Shown here in pieces: positions 43,795 through 52,660 of a stretch of 64,000 nucleotides of DNA; position 1 is the stretch's first letter; each line of letters opens with the position of its first letter. Under the pieces are notes generated by a model. That model did no database searches. It saw only the letters and a list, made by a program, of their open reading frames with translations, and was not told the DNA's origin. This DNA comes from Castellaniella hirudinis (GTDB taxonomy: Bacteria; Pseudomonadota; Gammaproteobacteria; Burkholderiales; Burkholderiaceae_B): the NCBI RefSeq assembly GCF_042651965.1, contig NZ_JBHSDY010000004.1, forward strand, positions 1-64,000, written 5' to 3'. Made by a program: the position numbers and the translations under genes.

Positions 43795-44350
43795 TCCGGT
43801 GCCGGACCAGAAGACCCGCCGGCCGGACGCAGGCCCGGCGGACACGCAGGCCGTGCCGCACGCGTCCCGCGTGCGGCCGATGGCGACCTGGCTGGCCTGG
43901 GCGCTGATCCTGGTGCTGCTGGACCAGGTGACCAAGATCTGGGTGTCGGGCGCGCTGGGCTATGCGCAGCGCATCCCCGTGCTGCCCGTCTTTGACCTGA
44001 CCCTGCTGTACAACACCGGCGCGGCCTTCAGTTTCCTGGCCGATGGCGGCGGCGCCCAGCGCTGGCTGTTCACCGGCATCGCCGCGGCGGCGGCCGTCCT
44101 GATCCTGCGCTGGCTCTACACCCACACCACGGATCGCCTGCTGTGCGCAGCCCTGGCCAGCATTCTGGGCGGCGCCCTGGGCAACGCCATCGACCGCCTG
44201 CAGCACGGCCACGTCGTGGACTTCCTGCTGTTCTACTGGCGTGACTGGTATTTCCCGGCCTTCAACCTGGCCGACGTGGCCATCACCTGCGGGGCCGTGC
44301 TCTTGATCCTGGACGAAATCCTGCGCGCCCGCCGCGCGCGCTCATCCTGA
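43769..44350 (+). CDS. lspA: Prolipoprotein signal peptidase
   Basis: 193 aa from the first ATG, inside ileS; a start 18 bases later (MPDPVPD) is also possible. Four membrane helices. The catalytic aspartates are in GGALGNAIDRLQHG and AFNLADVAITCG, and the first helix has LLDQVTKIWV. The N-terminal 35 residues before the first helix are a Pro/Asp/Arg-rich cytoplasmic extension longer than usual. It cuts lipoprotein signal peptides at the lipobox in the inner membrane. Confidence 0.94.
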   Translation: MAKPAPMPDPVPDQKTRRPDAGPADTQAVPHASRVRPMATWLAWALILVLLDQVTKIWVSGALGYAQRIPVLPVFDLTLLYNTGAAFSFLADGGGAQRWLFTGIAAAAAVLILRWLYTHTTDRLLCAALASILGGALGNAIDRLQHGHVVDFLLFYWRDWYFPAFNLADVAITCGAVLLILDEILRARRARSS

Positions 44351-44361
44351 AGGAGGCCCCC

Positions 44362-45555
44362 ATGGACCTGTCGGGCAAACGCATCATCCTGGGGCTGACA
44401 GGCGGCATCGCCTGCTACAAATCGGCCGAACTGCTGCGCCGCATGCAAGACCAGGGCGCCACGATCGATGTGGTGATGACCGAGGCCGCCACCCGCTTCA
44501 TCACGCCGGCCACCATGCAGGCCCTGTCCGGCCGCCCCGTCTGGGTGGACGCCTGGGACGAGCGCATGGACAACCGCATGGCGCACATCAATCTGACGCG
44601 CGGCGCCGACGCGGTGCTGGTGGCGCCGGCCAGCACCGATTTCCTGGCCCGCACCGCCCACGGCCTGGCCGACGACCTGCTGACCACGCTGTGCGTGGCG
44701 CGCGGCGCCGTGCCGCTGCTGGTCGCCCCCGCCATGAACCACGAAATGTGGACACACCCGGCCACTCAGCGCAACGCCGCGCAGTTGCGCGCCGACGGCG
44801 TGACGCTGATCGGCCCGGACGCGGGTCCGCAGGCCTGCGGCGAGACCGGTTCGGGCCGCATGATGGAACCCGATCAGATCCTGCGCTCCCTGATCGCTTT
44901 CTTCCAGCCCAAATCGCTGGCGGGCCGCCGCGTGCTGCTCACCGCCGGTCCCACCAGCGAAACCATCGACCCGGTGCGCGTGCTGACGAACCGCTCGTCC
45001 GGCCGCATGGGCTATGCCCTGGCCCGGGCAGCGGCCGAGGCCGGCGCCGACGTCACCCTGGTGTCCGGCCCCGTCGCGCTGCCCTGCCCGGACGGCGTCG
45101 AGCGCATCGCCGTGCGCAGCGCCGCCGACATGCATGCCGCCGTGATGGCGCGCGCCGGCGAGGCCGACCTGTTCATCGCCGTGGCGGCCGTGGCCGACTG
45201 GGGCATCGCCAACCCCTCGGCCCTCAAACTCAAAAAACAGCCCGGCGGCCGGCCGCCGCAATTGGACTTCGTCCAGAACCCCGACATCCTGGCCGAAGTC
45301 GCCGCGCTCCCCGACGGCCCCTGGTGCGTGGGTTTCGCCGCCGAGACCGACCACCTGGCCGAACACGCCCAGGCCAAGCGCGCGCGCAAGGGCATCCCCG
45401 CCATCGTCGGCAATCTGGCCCAGGACGCCATGGACGCCGAAGACACCGAACTGGTGATCTTCGATGACGCAGGGGCCCACCCCCTGGCCCGGCAGCCCAA
45501 GCTGCAGGCCGCGCGCCAGTTGATCACCTGGATTGCCGGACGCCTGCCCGGCTGA
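44362..45555 (+). CDS. coaBC: Bifunctional phosphopantothenoylcysteine decarboxylase / synthetase
   Basis: 397 aa. The N-terminal flavoprotein CoaC half has GLTGGIACYKSAELLR, the PAMNHEMW substrate clamp, and the catalytic cysteine in QACGETGSGRMMEP. The CoaB half begins VLLTAGPTSETIDPVRVLTNRSSG and carries the CTP-binding region. It makes 4'-phosphopantetheine from phosphopantothenate and cysteine for coenzyme A. A Shine-Dalgarno AAGGAGG lies just before the ATG. Followed by dut at 23 bases. Confidence 0.96.
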   Translation: MDLSGKRIILGLTGGIACYKSAELLRRMQDQGATIDVVMTEAATRFITPATMQALSGRPVWVDAWDERMDNRMAHINLTRGADAVLVAPASTDFLARTAHGLADDLLTTLCVARGAVPLLVAPAMNHEMWTHPATQRNAAQLRADGVTLIGPDAGPQACGETGSGRMMEPDQILRSLIAFFQPKSLAGRRVLLTAGPTSETIDPVRVLTNRSSGRMGYALARAAAEAGADVTLVSGPVALPCPDGVERIAVRSAADMHAAVMARAGEADLFIAVAAVADWGIANPSALKLKKQPGGRPPQLDFVQNPDILAEVAALPDGPWCVGFAAETDHLAEHAQAKRARKGIPAIVGNLAQDAMDAEDTELVIFDDAGAHPLARQPKLQAARQLITWIAGRLPG

Positions 45556-45578
45556 ACCCCTGAACGGAAAACCTCGCC

Positions 45579-46046
45579 ATGCAACGACGCCTCATCCAGG
45601 CCCGCATCGTCAACCCCCTGCTGGGCACCGACACGCTGCCCCTGCCCGACTACGCCACCGGCGGCTCCGCCGCGCTGGATCTGCGCGCCTGCCTGGAAGC
45701 GCCCCAGACCCTGGCTCCCGGCGCGCGCCTGCCCGTGCCGACCGGCCTGGCCTTGAACATGATGGACCCCGGCCTGGTGGCCATCGTGGCCTCGCGCTCG
45801 GGCCTGTCGTTGAAACACGGCATCCGCGTCGCCCAGGGCATCGGCGTCATCGATGCCGACTACCACGGTGAAATCAAGGTCCTGCTGACCAACGACAGCG
45901 ACGTCCCCTACGACATCCAGCCCGGCGAGCGCATCGCGCAACTGCTGTTCCAGCCGGTCGTGCAGGTCGGCCTGCACGTGGTCGAGACCTTCGACACGGT
46001 CACCGAGCGCGGTGAAGGCGGCTTCGGCAGCACCGGCCGGCATTGA
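45579..46046 (+). CDS. dut: dUTP diphosphatase
   Basis: 155 aa, trimeric dUTPase. The five motifs are present: SAALDLRA (I), SRSGLSLKHGI (II), GVIDADYHGEIKV (III, with the catalytic Asp), GERIAQLLFQP (IV) and RGEGGFGSTGRH (V, the C-terminal arm). It hydrolyses dUTP to dUMP and keeps uracil out of DNA. The coaBC-dut pairing is common in proteobacteria. Confidence 0.97.
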   Translation: MQRRLIQARIVNPLLGTDTLPLPDYATGGSAALDLRACLEAPQTLAPGARLPVPTGLALNMMDPGLVAIVASRSGLSLKHGIRVAQGIGVIDADYHGEIKVLLTNDSDVPYDIQPGERIAQLLFQPVVQVGLHVVETFDTVTERGEGGFGSTGRH

Positions 46047-46179
46047 GCAGGGTTTATCCCAGTTTTTATAAAAATATTATAAATATATTATTAACCCGGT
46101 CCAGAATGACCGAATGAAACTGCATGAATCAAGGATTCCGGAAGGATTCCAAGGAGATTCATCTAAGCGATTTCCCTGG

Positions 46180-46209
46180 TTGCACTCGCAGATTTCAGGT
46201 AGTTATACT
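46180..46209 (+). promoter_or_regulatory. Candidate sigma70 promoter for livJ
   Basis: TTGCAC (46180-46185), 18-base spacer, TATACT (46204-46209). If used, it gives a leader of about 220 bases before livJ. Confidence 0.5.
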
Positions 46210-46331
46210 TCGCCCATCTTTTGGGTTGTTCCTTTTGCGGCATGCAAAGGTTCTACCTGATCGACAGGGTTAACCAAACTCCTCGCACGGTCCTGCCGTC
46301 CTTACGGCGGCATGGCCCGAGAGGCCCCGGC

Positions 46332-46370
46332 CCTCTTTCCTCCGAGACAAGGGAATCCCCCGGAAAGAGG
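46332..46370 (+). other. Hairpin in the livJ leader
   Basis: CCTCTTTCC (46332-46340) and GGAAAGAGG (46362-46370) pair perfectly, with two further G-C pairs past a bulge. The loop is 21 bases. It ends 68 bases before the livJ start, so it could affect translation or RNA stability. No T run follows. Confidence 0.55.
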
Positions 46371-46438
46371 CCGATTGCATCGCACGCGCTCTACCGAACC
46401 ACCACGCGATTGGATCCGTCACAAAGGAGAATCCAGAC

Positions 46439-47581
46439 ATGAGCAGCCTGACCAAACTTTCCACCCTCACCGCAGCGATCCTGATGGCGACCGGCGCCGG
46501 GACGGCAATGGCCGCCGACGGTCCGATCAAGATCGGTGTGCAGGCCCCCATCACCGGCGAATACGCCGCCGAGGGCCAGGGCATCGAAAACGGCGTGCAA
46601 CTGCTGGTCAAGCAGCAGAACGCCGCCGGCGGCCTGCTGGGCCGCCAGATCCAGGTCATCGTGTGCGACGACGAAGGCAAAGCTTCGCAAGCCGCCATTT
46701 GCGGCCGCAAGCTGGTGAACGACGGCGTGACCGCGGTGATCGGCACCTACACCAGCGGCGCCGCCCTGGCCGCCGCCCCGATCTATTCCGCTGCCAACGT
46801 CATCCAGACCTCCGACGGCACCAGCGACGAACTGACCCAGCGCGGCTGGAAGACCTTCTTCCGCAACGCGCCGCCCAACAGCGACGAAGCCGAATTCGTC
46901 GCCAACTACTTCGTCAAGGTCAAGCAGTACCAGCGCATCGCCGTGCTGAGCGACCACTCCAGCTACGCCACCGGCCTGGCCAAGGCCACGACCGAAGCGA
47001 TCAAGAAAGCGGGCGGCAACCTCGTGGGCGAGGACTTCATCAACGCCGGCACCCAGGACTACAGCGCCGTGCTGACCAAACTGAAGGCCAAGAACCCCGA
47101 CGTCCTGTTCTTCTCCGGCTACTACACCGACGGCGGCCTGATCCGCGCCCAGATGAAGCAACTGGGCATGGAAACCGTATTCGTGGGCGGCGACGCCAAC
47201 CAGAACGAGAACTTCGCCAAGATCGCCGGCAATGCCGCCGCGGGCGCTGTGATCGTCAACGTGCCGGCGCCGGAAAACCTTCCCTATCCGGAAGCCAAGC
47301 AATTCCTGACCGACTACACCAAGGCCTTCGGCGCACCGCCCCCCAGCATCTACACCTTCACCAACGCGGACGGCCTGCGCGCGGTCTTCGCCGCCATCGA
47401 AGCCACCAAGAGCACGGACACCGCCAAGCTCATTCCCTGGCTGCACGACATGAAGCAGCCCTTCAACGGCTTGACCGGCCCCTTCACCTGGGATGACAAG
47501 GGCGAACGCATCGGCAGCCCGATGTCGGCCTTCGAAGTCCAGGCCAACGGCGGCTACAAGACGCTCTACCCGACGAACTAA
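46439..47581 (+). CDS. livJ: Branched-chain amino-acid ABC transporter substrate-binding protein
   Basis: 380 aa. Sec signal peptide ends near residue 25 (TAMAADGPIKIGV). The LivJ/LivK opening IKIGVQAPITGEYAAEGQGIENG and the two-lobe type I periplasmic-binding fold are clear. It binds Leu, Ile, Val or related amino acids in the periplasm and delivers them to LivHM. A GC-rich hairpin (47595-47626) separates it from livH, which usually lets the binding protein be made in excess. Assignment to Leu/Ile/Val is family-based. Confidence 0.9.
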   Translation: MSSLTKLSTLTAAILMATGAGTAMAADGPIKIGVQAPITGEYAAEGQGIENGVQLLVKQQNAAGGLLGRQIQVIVCDDEGKASQAAICGRKLVNDGVTAVIGTYTSGAALAAAPIYSAANVIQTSDGTSDELTQRGWKTFFRNAPPNSDEAEFVANYFVKVKQYQRIAVLSDHSSYATGLAKATTEAIKKAGGNLVGEDFINAGTQDYSAVLTKLKAKNPDVLFFSGYYTDGGLIRAQMKQLGMETVFVGGDANQNENFAKIAGNAAAGAVIVNVPAPENLPYPEAKQFLTDYTKAFGAPPPSIYTFTNADGLRAVFAAIEATKSTDTAKLIPWLHDMKQPFNGLTGPFTWDDKGERIGSPMSAFEVQANGGYKTLYPTN

Positions 47582-47594
47582 ATCCGTCGTCTGA

Positions 47595-47634
47595 CGGCGC
47601 CCGCTCCCCTTCGGGGCCGGGCGCCGCTCTTTCC
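47595..47634 (+). terminator. Hairpin between livJ and livH, partial terminator
   Basis: CGGCGCCC (47595-47602) pairs with GGGCGCCG (47619-47626), with an inner CCCC-TTC-GGGG stem. CTCTTTCC follows, a weak T tract. Likely lowers expression of livHMGF relative to livJ. Confidence 0.55.
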
Positions 47635-47694
47635 ACCGCGCCCGGTCACGGGCGATGCATCTGCCGCACCGCGGCTTTCTCCGGAAACCGATCG

Positions 47695-48597
47695 ATGGAC
47701 TTTATCCTCCAGCAATTCATCAACGGGGTTACGGTCGGGGGCATCTATGCCCTGATCGCCCTGGGCTACACGATGGTCTACGGGGTGCTGAAGATGATCA
47801 ACTTCGCCCACGGCGACTTGTGCATCCTGGGGGCCTTCATCGGCCTGACCACCCTGACCTCGGGCGTCTTCGGCGGCCTGTCCACCCCGGTGCTGCTGGT
47901 CATGGCGTTCCTGATTGCCATGGTCATCGTGGCGGTCGCGGGCACGCTGCTGGACCAGTTCGCCTATAAGCCCCTGCGCAAGGCGCACCGCCTGTCGGCC
48001 GTGGTCTCGGCCCTGGGCGCCTCGATGCTGATCGAGAACGGCATCATGCTGATCTGGTCCCCCAACGTGCAGGTCTTTCCCAACAACCTGCTGCCCAACA
48101 TCACCTGGCAGATCGGCGGCGCGTACCTCAGCTTCGTCCAGTTGCTGATCATCCTCTGCGCCTTCCTGCTGATGGCCTGCCTGTATTTCTTCGTGAACCA
48201 CACGCGCCTGGGCACCGCCATCCGCGCCACGGCCATCGACCAGGACGCCGCCCGCCTGATGGGCATCAACGTCAACCGCATCATCGCCATGGTCTTCGTC
48301 ATCGGTCCGGTGCTGGGCGCCATCGGCGGCCTGTTCATCGGCCTGTACTATCGCCAGACCTTCTTCACCATGGGCTGGTCCTACGGCCTGAATGCCTTCA
48401 TCGCCGCCATCATCGGCGGGATCGGCAACATCCCCGGCGCGATGCTGGGCGGCCTGGTGCTGGGCCTGTTCAACGCCTTTGCGGCGGGCTACATCTCCAG
48501 TTCCTGGCAGGACGCCATCACCTTCGCGCTGCTGATCGGCATTCTGCTGGTGCGCCCCTCGGGCCTGCTGGGCGAACGCGTTGCCGAAAAGGTCTAA
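47695..48597 (+). CDS. livH: Branched-chain amino-acid ABC permease LivH
   Basis: 300 aa, eight or so membrane helices. Starts MDFILQQFINGVTVGGIYALIALGYTMVYGVLKMINFAHGD-type sequence, diagnostic of LivH. The internal RATAIDQDAARLMGINVNRIIAM is the cytoplasmic loop that meets LivG/F. With LivM it forms the importer channel. Starts 113 bases after livJ. Confidence 0.93.
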   Translation: MDFILQQFINGVTVGGIYALIALGYTMVYGVLKMINFAHGDLCILGAFIGLTTLTSGVFGGLSTPVLLVMAFLIAMVIVAVAGTLLDQFAYKPLRKAHRLSAVVSALGASMLIENGIMLIWSPNVQVFPNNLLPNITWQIGGAYLSFVQLLIILCAFLLMACLYFFVNHTRLGTAIRATAIDQDAARLMGINVNRIIAMVFVIGPVLGAIGGLFIGLYYRQTFFTMGWSYGLNAFIAAIIGGIGNIPGAMLGGLVLGLFNAFAAGYISSSWQDAITFALLIGILLVRPSGLLGERVAEKV

Positions 48598-48600
48598 GCC

Positions 48601-49599
48601 ATGACTCAATCCAAGCAAGTTTCCGCTGAAATGTCCGTTGCCACCCCCGCCGGCGTCGCCCCGCCCGCCAGCGCAAGCACCCGCTTCCTGCGCGTGCTGG
48701 GGCCCGTCCTGTGGATCATCGGCCTGGCCATCCCGTCCATCATGTCACCCGCCTGGATCACGATCGGCGGCATCTTCGCCATCTATGCCATCGTCGCGCT
48801 GTCGCAGGACATCGTGCTGGGGCGCGCCGGCATGTACGACATGGGACACGCCGTGTTCTTCGGCATCGGCGCCTACACCAGCGCCATCCTGTCCCTGTCC
48901 TTCAACTGGCCGATCCTCTGGACCATCCCCGTGGCCATCGTGCTGTCGGCGGCGCTGGGGGCGATCCTGTCGGCCCCCATCGTCAAGCTGCGCGGCGACT
49001 ACCTGCTGGTGGTCACCATCGGCTTCAACGCGATCTTCGTGCTGGCCATGAAGAACAATCTGTTCGGCCTGACCGGCGGGGCCGACGGCCTATTCGGCGT
49101 CAGCGGCCCCTCGCTCTTCGGCCATATGTTCGGCACGCAAAGCGATCTGTTCTACCTGAACTGGGTGGTCCTGGCCATCGTGCTGTGGCTGATGCGCAAT
49201 CTCGACCGCTCATCGCTGGGACGCACTTTCCGCTACATCAAATACGATGAGCTGGCCGCCACCACGCTGGGGGTCAACGCCCGCAACTACAAGGTCGCCG
49301 CCTTTGCCCTGTCGGCCGGCATCGCAGGCCTGGCGGGCACCCTGTTCGCCATGCAGCTCTCGGCCGTCAGCCCCGGTTCCTTCCAGTTCACGGACTCGGT
49401 GGTGCTGTTCGCCATCGTGCTGGTGGGCGGCCAGGCCTCGGTGCCCGGGGTGCTGCTGGGCACGGCCATGATGTTCGTGGTCCCGCAGATCTTCACGGAA
49501 TTCGCTCAATACCGCTATCTGGTCTTTGGCATCGCCATGATCCTGGTCATGATTCTGCGTCCGCAGGGCATCTGGCCCGCACGCAAGGGAGCCCTATGA
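48601..49599 (+). CDS. livM: Branched-chain amino-acid ABC permease LivM
   Basis: 332 aa. After a 35-residue variable N-terminus come the membrane helices with IVALSQDIVLGRAGMYDMGHAVFFGIGAY and the loop YIKYDELAATTLGVNARNYKVAAFALSAG, typical of LivM. Its gene starts 3 bases after livH and overlaps livG (ATGA). It partners LivH in the importer. Confidence 0.93.
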   Translation: MTQSKQVSAEMSVATPAGVAPPASASTRFLRVLGPVLWIIGLAIPSIMSPAWITIGGIFAIYAIVALSQDIVLGRAGMYDMGHAVFFGIGAYTSAILSLSFNWPILWTIPVAIVLSAALGAILSAPIVKLRGDYLLVVTIGFNAIFVLAMKNNLFGLTGGADGLFGVSGPSLFGHMFGTQSDLFYLNWVVLAIVLWLMRNLDRSSLGRTFRYIKYDELAATTLGVNARNYKVAAFALSAGIAGLAGTLFAMQLSAVSPGSFQFTDSVVLFAIVLVGGQASVPGVLLGTAMMFVVPQIFTEFAQYRYLVFGIAMILVMILRPQGIWPARKGAL

Positions 49600-50444
49600 A
49601 TTCGCCCCTGTCCCCTACCCCGTCGTCCGACGTCCTGCTCGAACTGGACCGGATCGGCATCAGCTTTGGCGGCCTGCGGGCGGTCGACGACCTCAGCTTC
49701 CAGGTCCGGCGCGGCGAGATCGTCGGCCTGATCGGCCCCAACGGCGCCGGCAAGACGACGGTCTTCAATATGATCACCGGCGTCTACCGGCCCACGGACG
49801 GCCAGATCCGCTGGCACGGCCGCGACATGACCGGACTGCCGCCCCACCAGGTCGCCCAGGCCGGCATCCGCCGCACCTTTCAGACCATCCGCCTGTTCAC
49901 CGACATGACGGTGCTGGAAAACGTCATCGCCGGCCAGCATCTGCAGATGAAGCAGTCCTGGTGGCAAGGCCTGCTGCGCACGCCGGCCCAGCGCCGCGAG
50001 GAACACGTTCTGGTCGAACGGGCCATGGCCGTGCTGGAACAGCTCGACCTGGCCGACGTCGCTCAGGAAATCGCCACGTCCCTGCCCTACGGCGCCCAGC
50101 GCCGCGTCGAAATGGCGCGCACCCTGGTGGCGCAGCCCGAACTCATCATCCTGGACGAACCGGCCGCCGGCCTGAATGAACAGGAATCCGCCGGTCTGAA
50201 TGACACCATTCGCGCCATCCGGGACCAGGGCATCACCGTCATCCTGGTCGAACACGACATGAGCGTGGTGATGAACGTCACCGACAACATCGTCGTCATC
50301 AATTTCGGCAAGAAGATCGCCGAAGGCAAGCCCGAAGACATCCGCACCAACCCGCTGGTGATCGAGGCCTACCTGGGCCAGGACGATGACGACGAGGACG
50401 ATCCCCTGATGAACGCCATCCACGAAGAACAGGCCCAGTCATGA
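49596..50444 (+). CDS. livG: Branched-chain amino-acid ABC ATPase LivG
   Basis: 282 aa. Walker A GPNGAGKTTVFN, Q-loop region GIRRTFQTIRLF, signature LPYGAQRRVEMARTL (the LivG variant of LSGGQ) and Walker B LIILDEPAAGLN. The length and INFGKKIAEGKPEDIRTNPLVIEAYLG end are LivG-type. The acidic tail DDDDEDDPLM is a local extension. Overlaps livF by 4 bases. Confidence 0.94.
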   Translation: MNSPLSPTPSSDVLLELDRIGISFGGLRAVDDLSFQVRRGEIVGLIGPNGAGKTTVFNMITGVYRPTDGQIRWHGRDMTGLPPHQVAQAGIRRTFQTIRLFTDMTVLENVIAGQHLQMKQSWWQGLLRTPAQRREEHVLVERAMAVLEQLDLADVAQEIATSLPYGAQRRVEMARTLVAQPELIILDEPAAGLNEQESAGLNDTIRAIRDQGITVILVEHDMSVVMNVTDNIVVINFGKKIAEGKPEDIRTNPLVIEAYLGQDDDDEDDPLMNAIHEEQAQS

Positions 50445-51151
50445 CTTCTCTGCTTGAAATCGAAGACCTGCGCGTCAACTACGGGCACATCCAGGCCCTG
50501 AAGGGCATCTCGCTGCAAGTCCAGGAAAAGGAAGTCGTCGCCATCCTGGGGGCCAACGGCGCGGGCAAGACCACGCTGATGCGCACGCTCAGCGGCTTGC
50601 TGACTCCGCATTCCGGCAAGATCACCTTTGCCGGCCAGGACACCACCCGCATGGGCGCTGACCGCATCGTGCGCCTGGGCATCGGTCAATCCCCCGAAGG
50701 CCGGCGCGTCTTCGGCACGCTGTCCGTGGCGGAAAACCTGCGCATGGGCGGCTTCACCCGCCCTCCGGCGGAAATCACGGAAAGCTGCGAACACGTCTAC
50801 AAGATTTTCCCGCGCCTGTACGAGCGCCGCGCCCAGTTGGCCGGCACGCTGTCGGGCGGCGAACAGCAGATGCTGGCGATCGGCCGCGCCCTGGTGACCA
50901 AGCCGCGCCTGCTGCTGCTGGACGAACCCAGCCTGGGCCTGGCGCCGATCATCGTGCGCAACATCTTCCAGGTGCTGCGCGACGTGCGTGACACGGGCGT
51001 CACCATTCTGATCGTGGAACAGAACGCCCGCATGGCGCTGAAACTGGCCGACCGCGGCTATGTGCTGGAAGTCGGCAAGCTCTCGCACGAAGGCTCCTCA
51101 CGCGAGCTGCTGTCTTCGCCGGAAATCCAGGCGGCCTATCTGGGGCACTGA
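50441..51151 (+). CDS. livF: Branched-chain amino-acid ABC ATPase LivF
   Basis: 236 aa. Starts SLLEIEDLRVNYGHIQALKGISL; Walker A GANGAGKTTLMR, signature LSGGEQQMLAIGRALV, Walker B LLLLDEPSLGLAP. LivF forms the ATPase pair with LivG. Last gene of livJHMGF. The stop is one base from the convergent azlD stop. Confidence 0.95.
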   Translation: MTSLLEIEDLRVNYGHIQALKGISLQVQEKEVVAILGANGAGKTTLMRTLSGLLTPHSGKITFAGQDTTRMGADRIVRLGIGQSPEGRRVFGTLSVAENLRMGGFTRPPAEITESCEHVYKIFPRLYERRAQLAGTLSGGEQQMLAIGRALVTKPRLLLLDEPSLGLAPIIVRNIFQVLRDVRDTGVTILIVEQNARMALKLADRGYVLEVGKLSHEGSSRELLSSPEIQAAYLGH

Positions 51152-51152
51152 T

Positions 51153-51464
51153 CTAGAAAAAATGCCGGTACAGCGCCGCCGCCGCGATGCCGGCGGCGAT
51201 CGCCGGCAGCGGTTTTCTCAGCAGCAGCATGATGACCGCCGTGCTCAGCAGCGCCAGCCGCGCGCCATGATCGCCGTTGACCGCCAGCGGCGCCAGCAAG
51301 GCCACCAGCACCGAGCCGGACATGGCGCTGATGAAGCGGCGCACTCCGCGCCCGATGGGCACGAAGGACATGACGAAAATCCCGCCCCAGCGAGTGGCCA
51401 GCGTCACCACCGCCATGATCAGGATGATGAGCAAGGTGCCGAGCGCGGAGGTTTCGATGCTCAT
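51153..51464 (-). CDS. azlD: AzlD-family branched-chain amino-acid export subunit
   Basis: 103 aa from MSIETSALGTLLIILIMAVVT. Three or four hydrophobic helices with the family's TLATRWGGIFVMSFVPIGRGVRRFISAM motif. AzlD is the small partner of AzlC in an exporter of branched-chain amino acids and analogues. The start overlaps the azlC stop (ATGA), so the two are coupled. Longer in-frame starts would lie within azlC and look unlike the family. Confidence 0.88.
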   Translation of the reverse strand: MSIETSALGTLLIILIMAVVTLATRWGGIFVMSFVPIGRGVRRFISAMSGSVLVALLAPLAVNGDHGARLALLSTAVIMLLLRKPLPAIAAGIAAAALYRHFF

Positions 51465-52171
51465 GACTTGTCCTCTGTCCAGCACGCGCCCAGGCCCCCG
51501 CCCGCCAGGGCGCCCACGACGACATGGCTGTTTTCCGGCAGGTACCAGTACGCCAGCAATGAAGCGCCGGCCGCGACGACCCAGATGACGAACATCCGCG
51601 CATTCTTCTGCCCGCTCACCACCATCGCCAGCAGAAAGCAGCCCATCACCATGTCCAGGCCCCAACTCACGGGATCGTGGATGGCGCTGCCGAAATAAAG
51701 GCCCAGCCAGGAGCCCAGGACCCAGGAGGACCAGAGGGCAAGACCGCCGCCCAGCAGCAGGCCCAGGCCCGACTCGCCCCGCTCAAAGGCTTGCATGGAC
51801 ATGGCCCAGTTGGCATCAGAGGCGACGAGCATCACGCCGTAGCGTTGCCCGGGCGGCAGATGACGCAGCCACGGATAGAGCGTGGCCCCCATCAGCAGAT
51901 GGCGGGCGTTGACGGCGAAAACCGTGACGACCAGCGGAATCAGGGGCACCTTGGCGCCCCAGAGGTCCAGCACGGCGAACTGCGCCGCACCGGTAAAGGC
52001 CAGGGCGCTCATGAGCACGACCGAGGCGCCGTCCATCGTGGACTGCACGGCGGCCAGTCCGAACGCCAGGCCAAAAATCACGACGAACAGGGAAATGGGC
52101 AGCAACTGCCTGAAGCCCAGCCACACGTCGCGGCGATCGAGGCGGTATGCCGTTACGGAGGGGTTCGTCAC
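51461..52171 (-). CDS. azlC: AzlC-family branched-chain amino-acid exporter
   Basis: 236 aa, about seven membrane helices. GLAFGLAAVQSTMDGASVVLMSALAFTGAAQFA-type N-terminal part and VFAVNARHLLMGATLYPWL are AzlC hallmarks. With AzlD it exports branched-chain amino acids. It faces the livJHMGF importer, so this stretch holds both uptake and export for the same compound class. The direction of regulation is unknown. Confidence 0.9.
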   Translation of the reverse strand: MTNPSVTAYRLDRRDVWLGFRQLLPISLFVVIFGLAFGLAAVQSTMDGASVVLMSALAFTGAAQFAVLDLWGAKVPLIPLVVTVFAVNARHLLMGATLYPWLRHLPPGQRYGVMLVASDANWAMSMQAFERGESGLGLLLGGGLALWSSWVLGSWLGLYFGSAIHDPVSWGLDMVMGCFLLAMVVSGQKNARMFVIWVVAAGASLLAYWYLPENSHVVVGALAGGGLGACWTEDKS

Positions 52172-52324
52172 AACGCAGTCCTCTTGCTGTGCGTCCGCCG
52201 CAATCCACCGGCCGGCGCCGGACGGCCGGACGTTCGAGTCAAGCTTCGGGTTAAGCTATAGGGATTGCTTTTCAAGTACCGTCTTCTCAAGCATCACCCT
52301 TTCTTTCATACACAGGAAAATCTC

Positions 52325-52606
52325 ATGACCCAAGCCTCCGCCCGCCACATCCTGGTCGACAGCGAAGAACAGTGCCTGAAGCTGAAGGCCGACATCGAAG
52401 GCGGCGCCGACTTCGCCCAGGTCGCCCGTGAACACTCCAGTTGCCCGTCCAGCCGCGACGGCGGCAATCTGGGCACTTTCGGCCGCGGCCAGATGGTACG
52501 CGAATTCGACGAAGTCGTATTCAGCGCGCCGGTGGGCGTGGTCCAGGGACCGGTCCGCACCCAGTTCGGCTACCACCTGGTGGAAGTGACCGATCGGCAG
52601 GATTGA
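52325..52606 (+). CDS. ppiC: Parvulin-type peptidyl-prolyl isomerase PpiC
   Basis: 93 aa, the length of E. coli PpiC. Starts MTQASARHILVDSEEQ; ARHILV, the SCPSSRDGGNLGTFGRGQMV loop, EFDEVVF and TQFGYHLVEV match the minimal parvulin fold. It has no signal peptide, so it acts in the cytoplasm. It catalyses cis/trans isomerisation of proline bonds. A strong terminator follows. Confidence 0.94.
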   Translation: MTQASARHILVDSEEQCLKLKADIEGGADFAQVAREHSSCPSSRDGGNLGTFGRGQMVREFDEVVFSAPVGVVQGPVRTQFGYHLVEVTDRQD

Positions 52607-52624
52607 TCCGTGCTCAGCAGGTGA

Positions 52625-52660
52625 CATAAGGGTGCCGGCAAGCACCCTTATGTTTTTTTT
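52625..52660 (+). terminator. Rho-independent terminator after ppiC
   Basis: CATAAGGGTGC (52625-52635) and GCACCCTTATG (52642-52652) form an 11-bp perfect stem with a 6-base loop, followed by eight T. The T run reaches the putA stop codon on the other strand. Confidence 0.9.

Larger units (their letters stand above)
46047..46438. other. Intergenic region and probable livJ leader
   Basis: 392 bases without a gene. An AT-only tract (46062-46094) follows dut and stands out from the GC-rich surroundings. A candidate promoter lies at 46180-46209, and hairpins lie at 46231-46250 and 46332-46370. A Shine-Dalgarno AAAGGAGAA precedes livJ. Confidence 0.65.

Noticed and set aside
46180..46438. Known riboswitch in the livJ leader
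   Set aside because: I see hairpins but no conserved core of any riboswitch class that I can recognise.
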